From NCBI GenBank assembly GCA_009701715.1, contig WLJO01000001.1, positions 1 through 64,000 of the forward strand: a stretch of 64,000 nucleotides of DNA, written 5' to 3'. How positions within the stretch are numbered: the first letter of the stretch is position 1; every line of letters starts with the position of its first letter. Below the pieces are notes generated by a model that saw only the letters and a list, made by a program, of their open reading frames with translations, did no database searches and was not told the origin of the DNA. This document shows, in pieces, positions 56,509 through 64,000 of this stretch. This stretch comes from Actinomycetota bacterium. Its GTDB lineage: Bacteria; Actinomycetota; Acidimicrobiia; Acidimicrobiales; Ilumatobacteraceae. Made by a program: the position numbers and the translations under genes.

Positions 56509-58079
56509 GGCGGCGGTTTCCATTCGCCGAACCATTCACTGATGTCTCCACCGGTGCGGTAGTGCCACGCGATGAGCGCGGTGCGATTCAGTCGGGTCTG
56601 GTAGGTGTGCAGCCAGATCCGCAGGCTGCGGTCACCGACGGTCGACACCCGGTCGTTGAACATCAGGTCCTTCAGGTGGCGGTGCATCGACTCGATGTCG
56701 TTTCGCTTCGGGAAGATCGCGTTGTAGCCCGGTGAGCCCTCGGGGAACAGACGGAGCACCTGGCTGCGCGACTCGTCGCTGTCCTCTTTGGCCGAGTACG
56801 AGTGTCGGATGTGCACGACTGCGCCGCGCAGGCTCCGGTCGATCTCGGGCAGATCGCGCACCGCCCAGTACTGCCACCAACGCCAACTGTTGTCTTTGTT
56901 GCGCGCGTTGCGTACCTGCACCGGCTCGAGCGCCACCCATTTCTTACCGTCAACGGTTGCGATGGTGATTCCGGGCCATCCGTCGACCACGAGGACCGGG
57001 TGCTGCTGCTTTGCGCCGTCGACCAGGTTGAACGTGTGCTCACCGAGTTGCAGCGACTTCGGTTGGCCCTTCGCGTTGCGATGGGTCTTGCCGACCGACG
57101 CTGTCCCGCCCGCCATCAGCCGGTCATGATTCGCCGCGTAGAGGGCCATGTCATACGCGGCGACCGGGACTGGATACCCGAGCACCTCGTTGAGCTCCAG
57201 CACCATGTCGGTGAACCGTGTGCCGTCGCTGCCTTCGGTCACATGCATCGTGGTCACGTCGAGCATCACGCGTTCGTTGACGTAGTCACTGCGCGTCGTC
57301 ACCGACACCATCCGCCGGCCGGTGCGCTTGTCACCCTTGTGGTAGGTGTCCATGTCGGGGTCGTGGCGGCGGGTGCTCGGCAAGCCGGTCTCGGGGTCGG
57401 TCGGTGGGGTGTTGAACATGCCGTTGAGCACCTTCCCGTCGCCGACGCCGACGTTGTCCCGCGACGGGTTCGTGAGCGACCCGTTCTCAGGGTCGAGCAG
57501 ACCCATATGTCGTGCGACCTTGATCGCTTCGGCGCGCTTGGCGAACCGCAAGTTCTCGATGTCGCCGAGGTACTCCTTGCGGAACCGCCACCACTGCTTG
57601 TATGTCGGCGGCTTCGGGTTGAGGCGACGTGTCGGGTCGTTCGGGTACGCGAGTTCGACCGCACGGCACAGACGCGACCAGTTCGCCGGATCGGCAAGCT
57701 CGTGTTCGGCCTTCAATGCCCGGCTTCCGCACTCGAGGATCGCTTCCCCAAACACGATCATCGACATCGCGTTCGTTTCCATGCGCCGACCCGGGCCGTC
57801 GTGCTGCATCTGCACATCGATCGCGGCGGCGCGTTCCCAGTCCGGCCCCCACACCGCGGCAGCCTCGAGGTTCTGAAGCGACGAAGCGGTGAACGGCCGC
57901 TTGGTCTTGCGACCCGGACGCAATGCCGACACCTGGCCCACACCCTTGATCCCGTCCTCGCGCTCTTCGACCGTGCTGTCGCTGCCAAGCGAGCCGAGGT
58001 CGGACAGCAAGATTGGCTGCGACACGTCAAGCGCGACACGTTCGCGCCGTTCCTTGATCCGGCCCTTCGACGCGCCCAT
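56484..58079 (-). CDS. Putative DDE-type transposase of an unclassified transposon
   Basis: A 531-residue protein. The middle of the protein has VMLDVTTMHVTEG, PVAAYDMALYAANH and, near the end, FPKRNDIESMHRHLKDLMFN, which could supply the Asp-Asp-Glu catalytic residues of an RNase H-fold transposase. Basic N- and C-terminal segments flank it. I cannot assign it to a named IS family. Its ATG overlaps the stop of an upstream coding fragment (TGATG), suggesting a two-gene element. Relic C-terminal codons of a second copy lie at 63.39-63.43 kb. Confidence 0.6.
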   Translation of the reverse strand: MGASKGRIKERRERVALDVSQPILLSDLGSLGSDSTVEEREDGIKGVGQVSALRPGRKTKRPFTASSLQNLEAAAVWGPDWERAAAIDVQMQHDGPGRRMETNAMSMIVFGEAILECGSRALKAEHELADPANWSRLCRAVELAYPNDPTRRLNPKPPTYKQWWRFRKEYLGDIENLRFAKRAEAIKVARHMGLLDPENGSLTNPSRDNVGVGDGKVLNGMFNTPPTDPETGLPSTRRHDPDMDTYHKGDKRTGRRMVSVTTRSDYVNERVMLDVTTMHVTEGSDGTRFTDMVLELNEVLGYPVPVAAYDMALYAANHDRLMAGGTASVGKTHRNAKGQPKSLQLGEHTFNLVDGAKQQHPVLVVDGWPGITIATVDGKKWVALEPVQVRNARNKDNSWRWWQYWAVRDLPEIDRSLRGAVVHIRHSYSAKEDSDESRSQVLRLFPEGSPGYNAIFPKRNDIESMHRHLKDLMFNDRVSTVGDRSLRIWLHTYQTRLNRTALIAWHYRTGGDISEWFGEWKPPPQRKPLDA

Positions 58080-58467
58080 CAGTCGGCCTGCCAGTCGAAA
58101 CCCAACGATGCAGCCGTCGCGTCGAGCGAGTTCGATCCGAGGAAACGGGTAGCAGCAACGATGCCTTCGCGCTCGAACACCTGGACGGCGGAGGCCAACG
58201 CGATCGAGCGGGCCGTCACCCGCGGGCGACCGGCAATGCGGGCAGCGACGAGTGCTTCTCGCAGGCTGACGGTCACCGCATGCGCGAGCCGGTGGGCAGG
58301 TTTACCGCCGATCACACAAAGCAGGTCGTGCGGCCCCGGACGCTTGGCTGTGAGGTACTCGCCGACCACCTCGATTCCCCACGGGGTCAGCGGGTTCGTA
58401 CGGCGGTGCCGCAAGCCCAGGGTGACCGTGCCTGAATCCCCCTGGCCTTTGTAGAAGCTCGGGTTAT
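58079..58467 (-). pseudogene. 3' fragment of the transposon's first gene, cut by IS3
   Basis: About 125 codons ending at 58079 remain in frame: SGTVTLGLRHRRTNPLTPWG through VTARSIALASAVQVFERE to ATRFLGSNSLDATAASLGFD. The 5' part is missing because an IS3-family element adjoins at about 58465. It overlaps the transposase start by one base, so it was probably the partner ORF of the same transposon. The last segment faintly recalls tyrosine-recombinase C-termini, but no catalytic Tyr is visible. Confidence 0.6.
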
Positions 58468-59399
58468 TGGATTCCAACCAGTTGGTCGGGGTGTGGTGCA
58501 GCATAGAACGCTGCTTCGAATTCGGCGGGTGGGACGTCGCCGCAGTGGCCGTGGAGGCGTGTCGTGTTGTGCCAGTGGACCCAGGCGAGGGTGCCCAGTT
58601 CGACGTCCTCGACCGTCTCCCATGGGCCTTGCTGGGGGCCGCGGATGAGTTCGGTTTTGTAGTAGCCGTTGACCGTCTCGGCCAGCGCGTTGTCATACGA
58701 ATCGCCGACGGTGCCGATCGACGGAACCGCGCCGAGCTCCGCGAGTCGTTCACCGAAACGCACGCTGGTGAATTGCGACCCGGCGTCGGAATGTGTCACC
58801 AACCCTTCGAGTCGGGTGCCGCGTGACCATGACGCCATCGACAGTGCGTCGAGGACCATGTCGGTGCGCATGTGCGCCGCGACGCGCCAACCGACGATCA
58901 TCCGGCTGTAGGCGTCGGTGATGAAACAGACGTACGCGACACCCGACCAGGTCGCCACGTAGGTGATGTCGGTGAGCCACAGACGGTTCGGGCGATCCGC
59001 GGTGAAGTCACGTTTCACCAGATCCGGTGCCCGCGCCGCGCTGTCGTCGCGGATCGTGGTCCGCACCCGACGCATCCTCGTGGCACCCTTGATCTGCATG
59101 GCCCGCATCAGGCGGGCGACCTGATCCCGGCCGATCTGATGGCCGTCGCGCAGCGCGGCCTTCCACAGTTTGTGCGCCCCGTAGACCCGGTAGTTGACCG
59201 TCCACAACGCGAGCAGGACCGGCTGCCACACGGCGTCCTGGATCGCTCTCGCGGACAGTGGACGGGTCTTGCGTGCGTAGTAGGTGGAAGGGGCGATCTT
59301 GCAGTCATGCGCGGTGAGCACACGACAGATCGGCTCGACCCCGAACCGTTCCTTGTTGACGTCGATGAACTCGACTATCGCTTCGAGCGGCGGTCGAGC
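58464..59399 (-). CDS. IS3-family transposase OrfB
   Basis: The catalytic part of the IS3 transposase. It has RFGVEPICRVLTAHDCKIAP, then the DDE core: RLWLTDITYV (Asp), GLVTHSDAGSQFTS (Asp) and GDSYDNALAETVNGYYKTEL (Glu). The frame is open further upstream, but the protein is expected to be made by -1 frameshifting from OrfA near 59.38 kb, where OrfA ends ELDRRSKR and OrfB continues with AIVEFID. It is full length. Confidence 0.9.
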   Translation of the reverse strand, partial: ARPPLEAIVEFIDVNKERFGVEPICRVLTAHDCKIAPSTYYARKTRPLSARAIQDAVWQPVLLALWTVNYRVYGAHKLWKAALRDGHQIGRDQVARLMRAMQIKGATRMRRVRTTIRDDSAARAPDLVKRDFTADRPNRLWLTDITYVATWSGVAYVCFITDAYSRMIVGWRVAAHMRTDMVLDALSMASWSRGTRLEGLVTHSDAGSQFTSVRFGERLAELGAVPSIGTVGDSYDNALAETVNGYYKTELIRGPQQGPWETVEDVELGTLAWVHWHNTTRLHGHCGDVPPAEFEAAFYAAPHPDQLVGIQ

Positions 59400-59710
59400 T
59401 CCGCCCCGAAGAAAGACGCTGCGGCTTCCAAGATCCCGTTCACCCGTCGCAACTCGCGGTTCTCGGCCTCCAGCTCGCGCATCCGCTGCCGGTCCTCGGT
59501 CGTCAGGCCGGCCTTCTCGCCGGCGTCGATGTCGGCCTGGCGCACCCACTGGCGAACCGACTCGACCCCGTAGCCCAACTGGTCCGCGATCCGTTGCACC
59601 GCCGCGTATCCGCGGCCCTCCTCGCGAGCCAACAGGACCAACCGCACAGCCTGTTCCTTCTGCTGCTGCGTGTACCGCCGATTCTTCAGCAGAACCTTCT
59701 TCGATGACAT
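59375..59710 (-). CDS. IS3-family transposase OrfA
   Basis: A 111-residue DNA-binding protein with a helix-turn-helix (YTQQQKEQAVRLVLLAREEG, then GYGVESVRQWVRQADIDAGE) and a leucine-zipper-like segment (MRELEAENRELRRVNGILEA). It overlaps OrfB and supplies the N-terminus of the frameshifted transposase. ATG 59710 follows GAGGAGAGTGCC. Confidence 0.9.
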   Translation of the reverse strand: MSSKKVLLKNRRYTQQQKEQAVRLVLLAREEGRGYAAVQRIADQLGYGVESVRQWVRQADIDAGEKAGLTTEDRQRMRELEAENRELRRVNGILEAAASFFGAELDRRSKR

Positions 59711-59765
59711 GGCACTCTCCTCACTTCAAAGGTAGAGAACCTCCATCAAAGCCAGTGGGATTCAG

Positions 59766-60029
59766 ATGCGCCAGGCCGACATCGATGACGGCATCAAGGA
59801 CGGGCTCACCACGGCCGAGCAGTCCGAGGTCGTCCAGCTGCGTCGTGACAAGCGGCGCCTGGAGATGAAAGTCGAGATCCTTCGGCGGGCGACAGCGTTC
59901 TTCGCCCGCGATCACCTCCCAAAATGAGTTACCCGCTGGTCCGTGAACTGGCCGCCGAAGCAATCCCGGTGCGGTTGACCTGTGGGGTGCTCGGCTTCTC
60001 TACCCAGGCGTTCTACAAGTGGCGCAAAC
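59766..60029 (+). pseudogene. Remnant of a second IS3-family element
   Basis: On the plus strand the 3' part of an OrfA (MRQADIDDGIKDGLTTAEQS, then EVVQLRRDKRRLEMKVEILR to FFARDHLPK, stop at 59927) overlaps the start of an OrfB (ATG 59924, MSYPLVRELAAEAIPVRLTC). OrfB is cut off at 60029 by an IS6 inverted repeat. The 5' side is cut by the intact IS3 element. It differs in sequence and orientation from that element. Confidence 0.85.
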
Positions 60030-60853
60030 GGCTCTGTTGCGTTGGCGGATCGCGAGGCGCGCTGAGCGACCGGTGGTGGCTCCGTCGAGTTCAGACCGCT
60101 CTGAGAAGCTCGTCGAACGCTGCCGCGACGATCACCTTCGGTTAGGCGTGAACGCCGAGTTCGTAGTGGTCCCGCCGCAGGTTCTGGAAGAACGCGTGAC
60201 CGCGGATCACAACAGTCGCCGTCCGATCCTGTTTCAAACCGCGCATCGGCCTCAGCCGCGCCTTGAGGCGTACATGGTCGGCTTCCACCCGGTTGTTCGC
60301 GTACTGGGTGGTGTCGTGCGCGGCATCGGGCACCACCTCGACGATCGCTCGCCCCAACGCTGGCGACCGATCCGTCGTCACCACCCCCGGTACGCCATGG
60401 GCACCGATCGCCGCCGTGAAGAACCGCTTCGCAGCCTGGGTGTCGCGCCTGGATGACACCAACACGTCGATGACCTGGCGGTGTTGGTCCACGGCGCGGT
60501 ACACGTAGCGCCACACACCGGCGACCTTGACGTAGGTCTCGTCAACGAACCAGCGGTAACCCACCGCGTGCCGACACGGCCGGGCCGCGTCGATGACCAC
60601 CGGCGTGAACCGTTGCACCCACCGGAACAAGGTGACGTGATCAACGTCGATCCCGCGTTCAGCGAGCAGTTCCTCGAGATCGCGGTACGAGAGGCCGTAC
60701 CGCAGATACCAGCGCACCGCCAGCAGGATCACCTCGGGCGGGAATTGGAACCCGACGAACGACACACTCGCCTGACGACACACCGGGAAACGACGACGCC
60801 TCATCCCCACAGACTCCCCCAGGTGTGGGTGCCGCAGCCAACGCAACAGACCC
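60030..60853 (-). mobile_element. IS6-family insertion sequence
   Basis: 824 bases bounded by inverted repeats GGCTCTGTTGCGTTGGC (60030) and GGGTCTGTTGCGTTGGC (reverse from 60853), typical of IS6/IS26-type ends. It contains one transposase gene. The 8-base flanks (GCGCAAAC and CCTAGGTG) do not match, so it lacks a target duplication and probably marks a rearrangement or cointegrate. Confidence 0.9.
60142..60804 (-). CDS. IS6-family transposase
   Basis: A 220-residue DDE transposase. An N-terminal helix-turn-helix region (VRWYLRYGLSYRDLEELLAE, then VDHVTLFRWVQRF) leads to the catalytic residues in YRWFVDETYVKVAGVWRYVY (Asp), VVTTDRSPALGRA (Asp) and YANNRVEADHVRLKARLRPM (Glu). ATG 60804 lies inside the inverted repeats. 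The frame is intact, so the element may still be active. Confidence 0.93.
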   Translation of the reverse strand: MRRRRFPVCRQASVSFVGFQFPPEVILLAVRWYLRYGLSYRDLEELLAERGIDVDHVTLFRWVQRFTPVVIDAARPCRHAVGYRWFVDETYVKVAGVWRYVYRAVDQHRQVIDVLVSSRRDTQAAKRFFTAAIGAHGVPGVVTTDRSPALGRAIVEVVPDAAHDTTQYANNRVEADHVRLKARLRPMRGLKQDRTATVVIRGHAFFQNLRRDHYELGVHA

Positions 60854-60952
60854 CCTAGGTGTAGGTCAAAAGGTCTCGCCCTGCGGCCAACTTTTCTGAC
60901 CGCGCCCTCGGGGGGCCTTGATCGGGCGGCTCGCGCGCGAATGATCGCGGTG

Positions 60953-62797
60953 CTACAACACGTTCCTGTATTTCGATCCCGTGAACCCACCTGTTCCGGC
61001 AGCGTTGGTGGCCGCGACCCGGATGTAGTAGCGCCGTCCGGAGGTGAGTCCGGTACACGTGTAGGTCAGGCTCGTTGACACTCCGTCGGCGATTGTCGAC
61101 CAGGCCTTGCCGTCGGTGGAGATCTGAATGACGTAGTCGGTGATTGGAGCACCGCCGTTGCTCGTCGGGGTCTTCCACGTCGCGACGATCTTCCCGACCT
61201 GAGCGGTCAGCGCGAGCGATGACGGGGATCCGGGGGGCCTCGCTGAGATCGCCGTTGCCTGACTGCTGAATGAACTTCTGCCTTCGCCGTTCACAGCTGC
61301 AACTCTGAAGGTGTACGTCGTTCCCTGCTTCAGGCCGGTCACCGTTGCACGAGTTGAGGTCGAGGTACCGTCGGCGAACGTTGTCCAAGTGGTACCACCG
61401 ATTGAGCTTTGGACGACGTAGTCGACGATTGGCCGACCGCCGTCCGCTGGGGCCGTCCAAGTGATTCCGATCGTTGCGTCGGGGTTCGAGGTCGCAGCGA
61501 GCTGTGTCGGGGCTAGCGGAACTGTTGCCGGCACGACGGCGATTGACACTGGCCTAAGGCGATCTGTGGTTGTTCCGTCGCCGAGCTGGCCCCACTGGTT
61601 CTCACCCCAGCAGCCGAGGGTGCCGGTCGCGGACACAGCGCATGCATGGTCGTATCCCGCTGCCAAGGCCGAAATGGTTTCGGACCCAAACATCTGGTCG
61701 TCAACGCTCACGGGGAGTGTTCGGCTAGTCGTCGTGTTGTCACCTAGCTGGCCTGACGTGTTGCGGCCCCAGCATGCGACATTGCCCGAACCTGTGAGGA
61801 CGCAAGTGAATGCGTTCCCTGCCGATACCGCGACAACAGTCTGGCCGGCCAAGGCCCCACCGGTGACTGCCACGGGAACGCTGCGATTCGTCGTGGTGCC
61901 ATCGCCGAGCTGCCCATCAGTGTTCCCCCCCCAACACGCAAGCGTTTGGACGATGGTGATGGCGCACGTGTGATTGAGCCCGGCGCTGATCGCAACTACC
62001 TGGGTGCCCGCAAGAGCGCCGCCTGTGATGAGTACCGGCGTCGCCCGGTTGGTTGTCGAGCTGTCACCGACTTGACCGACGCTGTTGTAGCCCCAGCACG
62101 AGGTGAGCTTCGTTGTGGTGATGGCACAGGTGTGCATTTCGCCCGCTTCGATCGAGGTGTAGCCCTGCGTTGCTACCCAACGAGGGCTGGTGATCGCGTT
62201 GTCGGTGGAACCGTCTCCAACTTGGCCGGTGTTATTGAAGCCCCAGCACGATGCCCAGCTTGTAGCAGCGATGACGCAGCCGTGCGCTGCGCCAACTGAG
62301 ACTTGCGATGAGGTCTGTCCCGTCAGAACGCCGCCGGATGCTGACACGAACGTGTTTCGAAACGTCTGGGTGCCATCGCCCAACTGGCCCCAGTAGTTGC
62401 TCCCACTGCAGGCGACAGCGCCGGCGGTGGTTAGGGCGCACGTGTGGTCCTGGCCTGCTGAGACCTGGCGAACCGATGCTCCGGACAGAGCGCCACCCAG
62501 CACGAGAACGGGAATTGAACGGTTCGTGTTCGAGCCATCGCCGAGTTGGCCATATGTATTGGCGCCCCAGCAGGCGAGGCGTCCGTCGAGAGTGACAGCA
62601 CAAGTGAAGCTCCGACCCGCAGTCACTGTCGTCACCGCTTGGCCAGCTGGCGAAGCTGAGGCTTGCCGTGCCGGACTTCCTGCTACGACGAGAGTAAGGA
62701 GGCACATCACCAACATCATCACCGTCGGGCGCACGCCTCGTCGAATTGGGGTTGAAGGCGACGCACCTAGTCGCTCATGAGACGTATTTAGAGCCAT
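60953..62797 (-). CDS. Secreted RCC1-repeat/fibronectin type III protein
   Basis: A 614-residue protein. A signal peptide (about residues 1-50, with VMMLVMCLLTLVVAG) precedes seven RCC1-like repeats with the recurring pattern C-W-G-x-N-x-x-G-Q-L-G-D-G, each about 50 residues (about 55-410). Two fibronectin type III domains follow (about 425-515 and 515-605). It probably forms a beta-propeller adhesin or binding protein on the cell surface. ATG 62797 has GGAGGG 6 bases upstream. It ends abruptly after the second FN3 domain. Base composition is less GC-biased than in the flanking genes, and it sits between mobile elements, suggesting transfer. Confidence 0.88.
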   Translation of the reverse strand: MALNTSHERLGASPSTPIRRGVRPTVMMLVMCLLTLVVAGSPARQASASPAGQAVTTVTAGRSFTCAVTLDGRLACWGANTYGQLGDGSNTNRSIPVLVLGGALSGASVRQVSAGQDHTCALTTAGAVACSGSNYWGQLGDGTQTFRNTFVSASGGVLTGQTSSQVSVGAAHGCVIAATSWASCWGFNNTGQVGDGSTDNAITSPRWVATQGYTSIEAGEMHTCAITTTKLTSCWGYNSVGQVGDSSTTNRATPVLITGGALAGTQVVAISAGLNHTCAITIVQTLACWGGNTDGQLGDGTTTNRSVPVAVTGGALAGQTVVAVSAGNAFTCVLTGSGNVACWGRNTSGQLGDNTTTSRTLPVSVDDQMFGSETISALAAGYDHACAVSATGTLGCWGENQWGQLGDGTTTDRLRPVSIAVVPATVPLAPTQLAATSNPDATIGITWTAPADGGRPIVDYVVQSSIGGTTWTTFADGTSTSTRATVTGLKQGTTYTFRVAAVNGEGRSSFSSQATAISARPPGSPSSLALTAQVGKIVATWKTPTSNGGAPITDYVIQISTDGKAWSTIADGVSTSLTYTCTGLTSGRRYYIRVAATNAAGTGGFTGSKYRNVL

Positions 62798-63195
62798 ATT
62801 GCGCCCTCCTTGGGAGCGAAATTCCATTAGGAAATCACATTGAAGAGTCTGCTCAGGGGCGTGGAAAGTGTTGACGCCTCGCTTGGTCTTTACTGGTAAT
62901 GACGTTACTCGGTGCCAATCGTATCTGTTCACTTGGGGCAGACCCGGGTTCCGTGGAGGCTCTTCTGTGCCCTAAGGACGACCGATGATTGACAGCAAAT
63001 CATCTCACCTCGGACTGCGTTAACTGTCGCAAGCTCCACGCATCGTCCGTCGATCGCCGTGAAGAACTCGCTTTAGCCCTAGCCGGGCCGAATCGGCAGA
63101 TGGCTCGCCAGGGCAGAGTTGGCGTTGCATTCCAGGAATCGGCGTTTCGCATTCCAAACCGCCGCTGGCACGCCTACCGAGAGCAGGGCGGGAGC

Positions 63196-63249
63196 ATTTC
63201 GGAAGACTCCCCACGGAGGCGGGGAGTGTTCCGATTCCTCTTCCGAAAT
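63196..63249. repeat. Terminal hairpin of the relic transposon end
   Basis: Outer arms ATTTCGGAAGA (63196) and TCTTCCGAAAT (63239) and inner arms ACTCCCC (63206) and GGGGAGT (63221) form a nested hairpin. Its 8-base loop is ACGGAGGC (63213-63220), identical to the first eight bases of tRNA-Arg(CCU) read on this strand. At copy A only the right half of this structure remains, joined to the tRNA. Confidence 0.75.
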
Positions 63250-63430
63250 GGTTGGGCCATGTCAGCGAAGGGCTCGTCGCACTCGGTGAGAGAGGGTATC
63301 GGCACGCTCCGGTGGCTGGCGAGGACGGTCGAGGGGGCTCGGGGCGGCTCAGGTGCGTGCCGGGCAGGCGTTGTGGCGGCTGATCAAGTCAGGCGGCGGA
63401 CGTTCGGCGTTGTGGGAGTGGTCGTTGCTT
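63213..63430. repeat. Transposon end, copy B of the direct repeat
   Basis: This matches 56310-56508. It includes the equivalent of the transposase C-terminus on the minus strand (LPQRRTSAA then stop at 63389, compared with PPQRKPLDA in the intact gene). The rest of the transposase is absent, so this is a relic of a related copy. Confidence 0.78.
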
Positions 63431-63530
63431 CGGCTCTGTCAGCAGTTACACGCGCCGCCTCCAATGTCAGTTCTGAACCACCACGAAGGGGCCGGTACGA
63501 CCGCAGGTGCTCGCCATGGCACAGTGACGT

Positions 63531-64000
63531 ATGGAAATCGCCCGTATCTCGGCAGCAGTTGCCAGCACGGTTCTGGTTGTCGGCTACGCCGTCGCCTCGG
63601 GCCTGTGGGTGACCACGGGCGATGTCTGGTACCGCTCGCTCGAGCAACCGCCCTGGCAACCACCCAGCGCCGTGTTCGGCATCATCTGGCCGTACAACTT
63701 CGCCGCGCTCATCGCCGCCGGTATCGCCGTGGCACTCAGCGGATCGGCCGCTGCCCGAACGGTGTGGCTGGTGGGCCTGGCGCTCAGCGTCGCCGCGGCG
63801 CTCGCCTGGGCGCGCCTGTTCTTCGTCGGCCATTCGTTGTGGCCGGCCGCCATCGCCCTCATCGCCGCAGCCGTGTTGACCGCGCCCATCGTGGTGGCCG
63901 CCTGGAACACTCGCACCTGGGCGGGCGCGATCCTGCTGCCGTACAACGTGTGGGTGGCGTTGGCCGCCTCGGTGTCGGTCGGCTACGCACTCCGGAACTG
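63531..64000 (+). CDS. tspO: TspO/MBR family protein (end at window edge)
   Basis: 156 codons are visible, essentially the whole protein, since the last bases after YALRN are TG and probably begin the stop. Five membrane helices are present with family landmarks: WYRSLEQPPWQPPSAVFGII, then WPYNF, WARLFFVGHSLWPAAIAL and LLPYNVWVALAASVS. TspO binds porphyrins and other hydrophobic ligands and takes part in tetrapyrrole or stress control. ATG 63531 starts the frame. Confidence 0.92.
   Translation, partial: MEIARISAAVASTVLVVGYAVASGLWVTTGDVWYRSLEQPPWQPPSAVFGIIWPYNFAALIAAGIAVALSGSAAARTVWLVGLALSVAAALAWARLFFVGHSLWPAAIALIAAAVLTAPIVVAAWNTRTWAGAILLPYNVWVALAASVSVGYALRN

Larger units (their letters stand above)
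58464..59764 (-). mobile_element. IS3-family insertion sequence
   Basis: An element of about 1.3 kb with two overlapping ORFs in -1 relation. Imperfect inverted ends are TGGATTCCAACCAG (58468 onward) and TGAATCCCACTGGC (reverse strand from 59764). The exact left boundary is uncertain because the orfB stop falls a few bases outside the repeat. No target duplication is evident. It interrupts the first gene of the older transposon on one side and truncates another IS3 copy on the other. Confidence 0.88.
62798..63530. other. Gene-free stretch with transposon relic
   Basis: No convincing gene was found here. The first 400 bases are AT-richer than average and hold the upstream region of the RCC1 gene. 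From 63196 the relic transposon end (hairpin and copy B of the direct repeat) occupies the sequence to about 63430. The last 100 bases are upstream of tspO. Confidence 0.6.

Noticed and set aside
56310-63430. Integrase-type genomic island with attL/attR at tRNA-Arg
   Set aside because: The repeated sequence covers the tRNA 5' end, not the 3' end, no tyrosine integrase is intact, and copy B contains transposase remnants, so a transposon end explains it better.

Overview
The window is a GC-rich, gene-dense chromosomal segment of an actinobacterium. A member of the Acidimicrobiia is my best guess. The evidence is an HU protein next to a Lys/Ala/Pro-rich histone-like protein, a PafB/PafC regulator pair, a Rho factor with a long Arg/Asp-rich insertion, inositol-3-phosphate synthase, and the gene order argS-lysA-hom-thrC-rho. 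Coding density is high, and many neighbouring genes overlap by 1-16 bases. The class assignment is inference, because no rRNA is present.

Layout. 0-12 kb: nucleoid proteins (HU plus an H1-like tail protein), a DUF429 protein, an AhpD-like protein, a DUF1295 membrane protein, PIN-PhoH, an epoxide-hydrolase-like protein, a DnaQ-like exonuclease, a co-directional run (3-hydroxyacyl-CoA dehydrogenase, B12-binding mutase subunit, pafB, pafC), a degenerate PhoD lipoprotein and pgi. 12-21 kb: branched-chain amino acid synthesis (ilvB-ilvN-ilvC plus an alpha/beta hydrolase, and ilvD), with a recognisable attenuator leader peptide and terminator ahead of ilvB. Inositol-phosphate synthase and a PAP2-type membrane enzyme lie between the two ilv groups. 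21-35 kb: a lipoprotein, VOC, SDR, a double-length CoA-transferase, a hotdog thioesterase, and rho-thrC-hom-lysA-argS. thrB is not in its usual place. 35-42 kb: tRNA-Arg(CCG), a fucosyltransferase-like enzyme, an SGNH hydrolase, a membrane-anchored glycoside hydrolase, ogt, a beta-lactamase-fold hydrolase, an 82-bp tandem repeat and an acyl-CoA dehydrogenase with a palindromic operator.

42-50 kb is the most interesting part. It is a nitrogen-control cluster: a lone OmpR-type DNA-binding domain protein, a 907-residue fusion, amt-glnK, amt-glnK and an FrhB-like iron-sulfur protein. The fusion joins a CPA2-type cation/proton antiporter to what looks like the catalytically dead back half of GlnD (degenerate HD domain plus two ACT domains). 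GlnD is the PII-modifying enzyme that in many actinobacteria sits beside amt-glnK. Three promoter regions in the cluster carry four 5-base half-sites spaced every 11 bases, resembling GlnR boxes. The inferred picture is an antiporter controlled by a glutamine/PII-sensing module inside the ammonium-uptake regulon.

50-64 kb: a polysaccharide deacetylase with a poly-Thr tail, a TrmN6-like methyltransferase and a sulfotransferase, followed by an accessory region. That region holds a decayed DUF1016 nuclease, an AbiEi/AbiEii toxin-antitoxin pair, tRNA-Arg(CCU), a transposon whose end abuts the tRNA 5' end, nested IS3 and IS6 elements, a secreted RCC1/fibronectin-III protein, a second relic end of the same transposon with an intact terminal hairpin, and TspO at the right edge.
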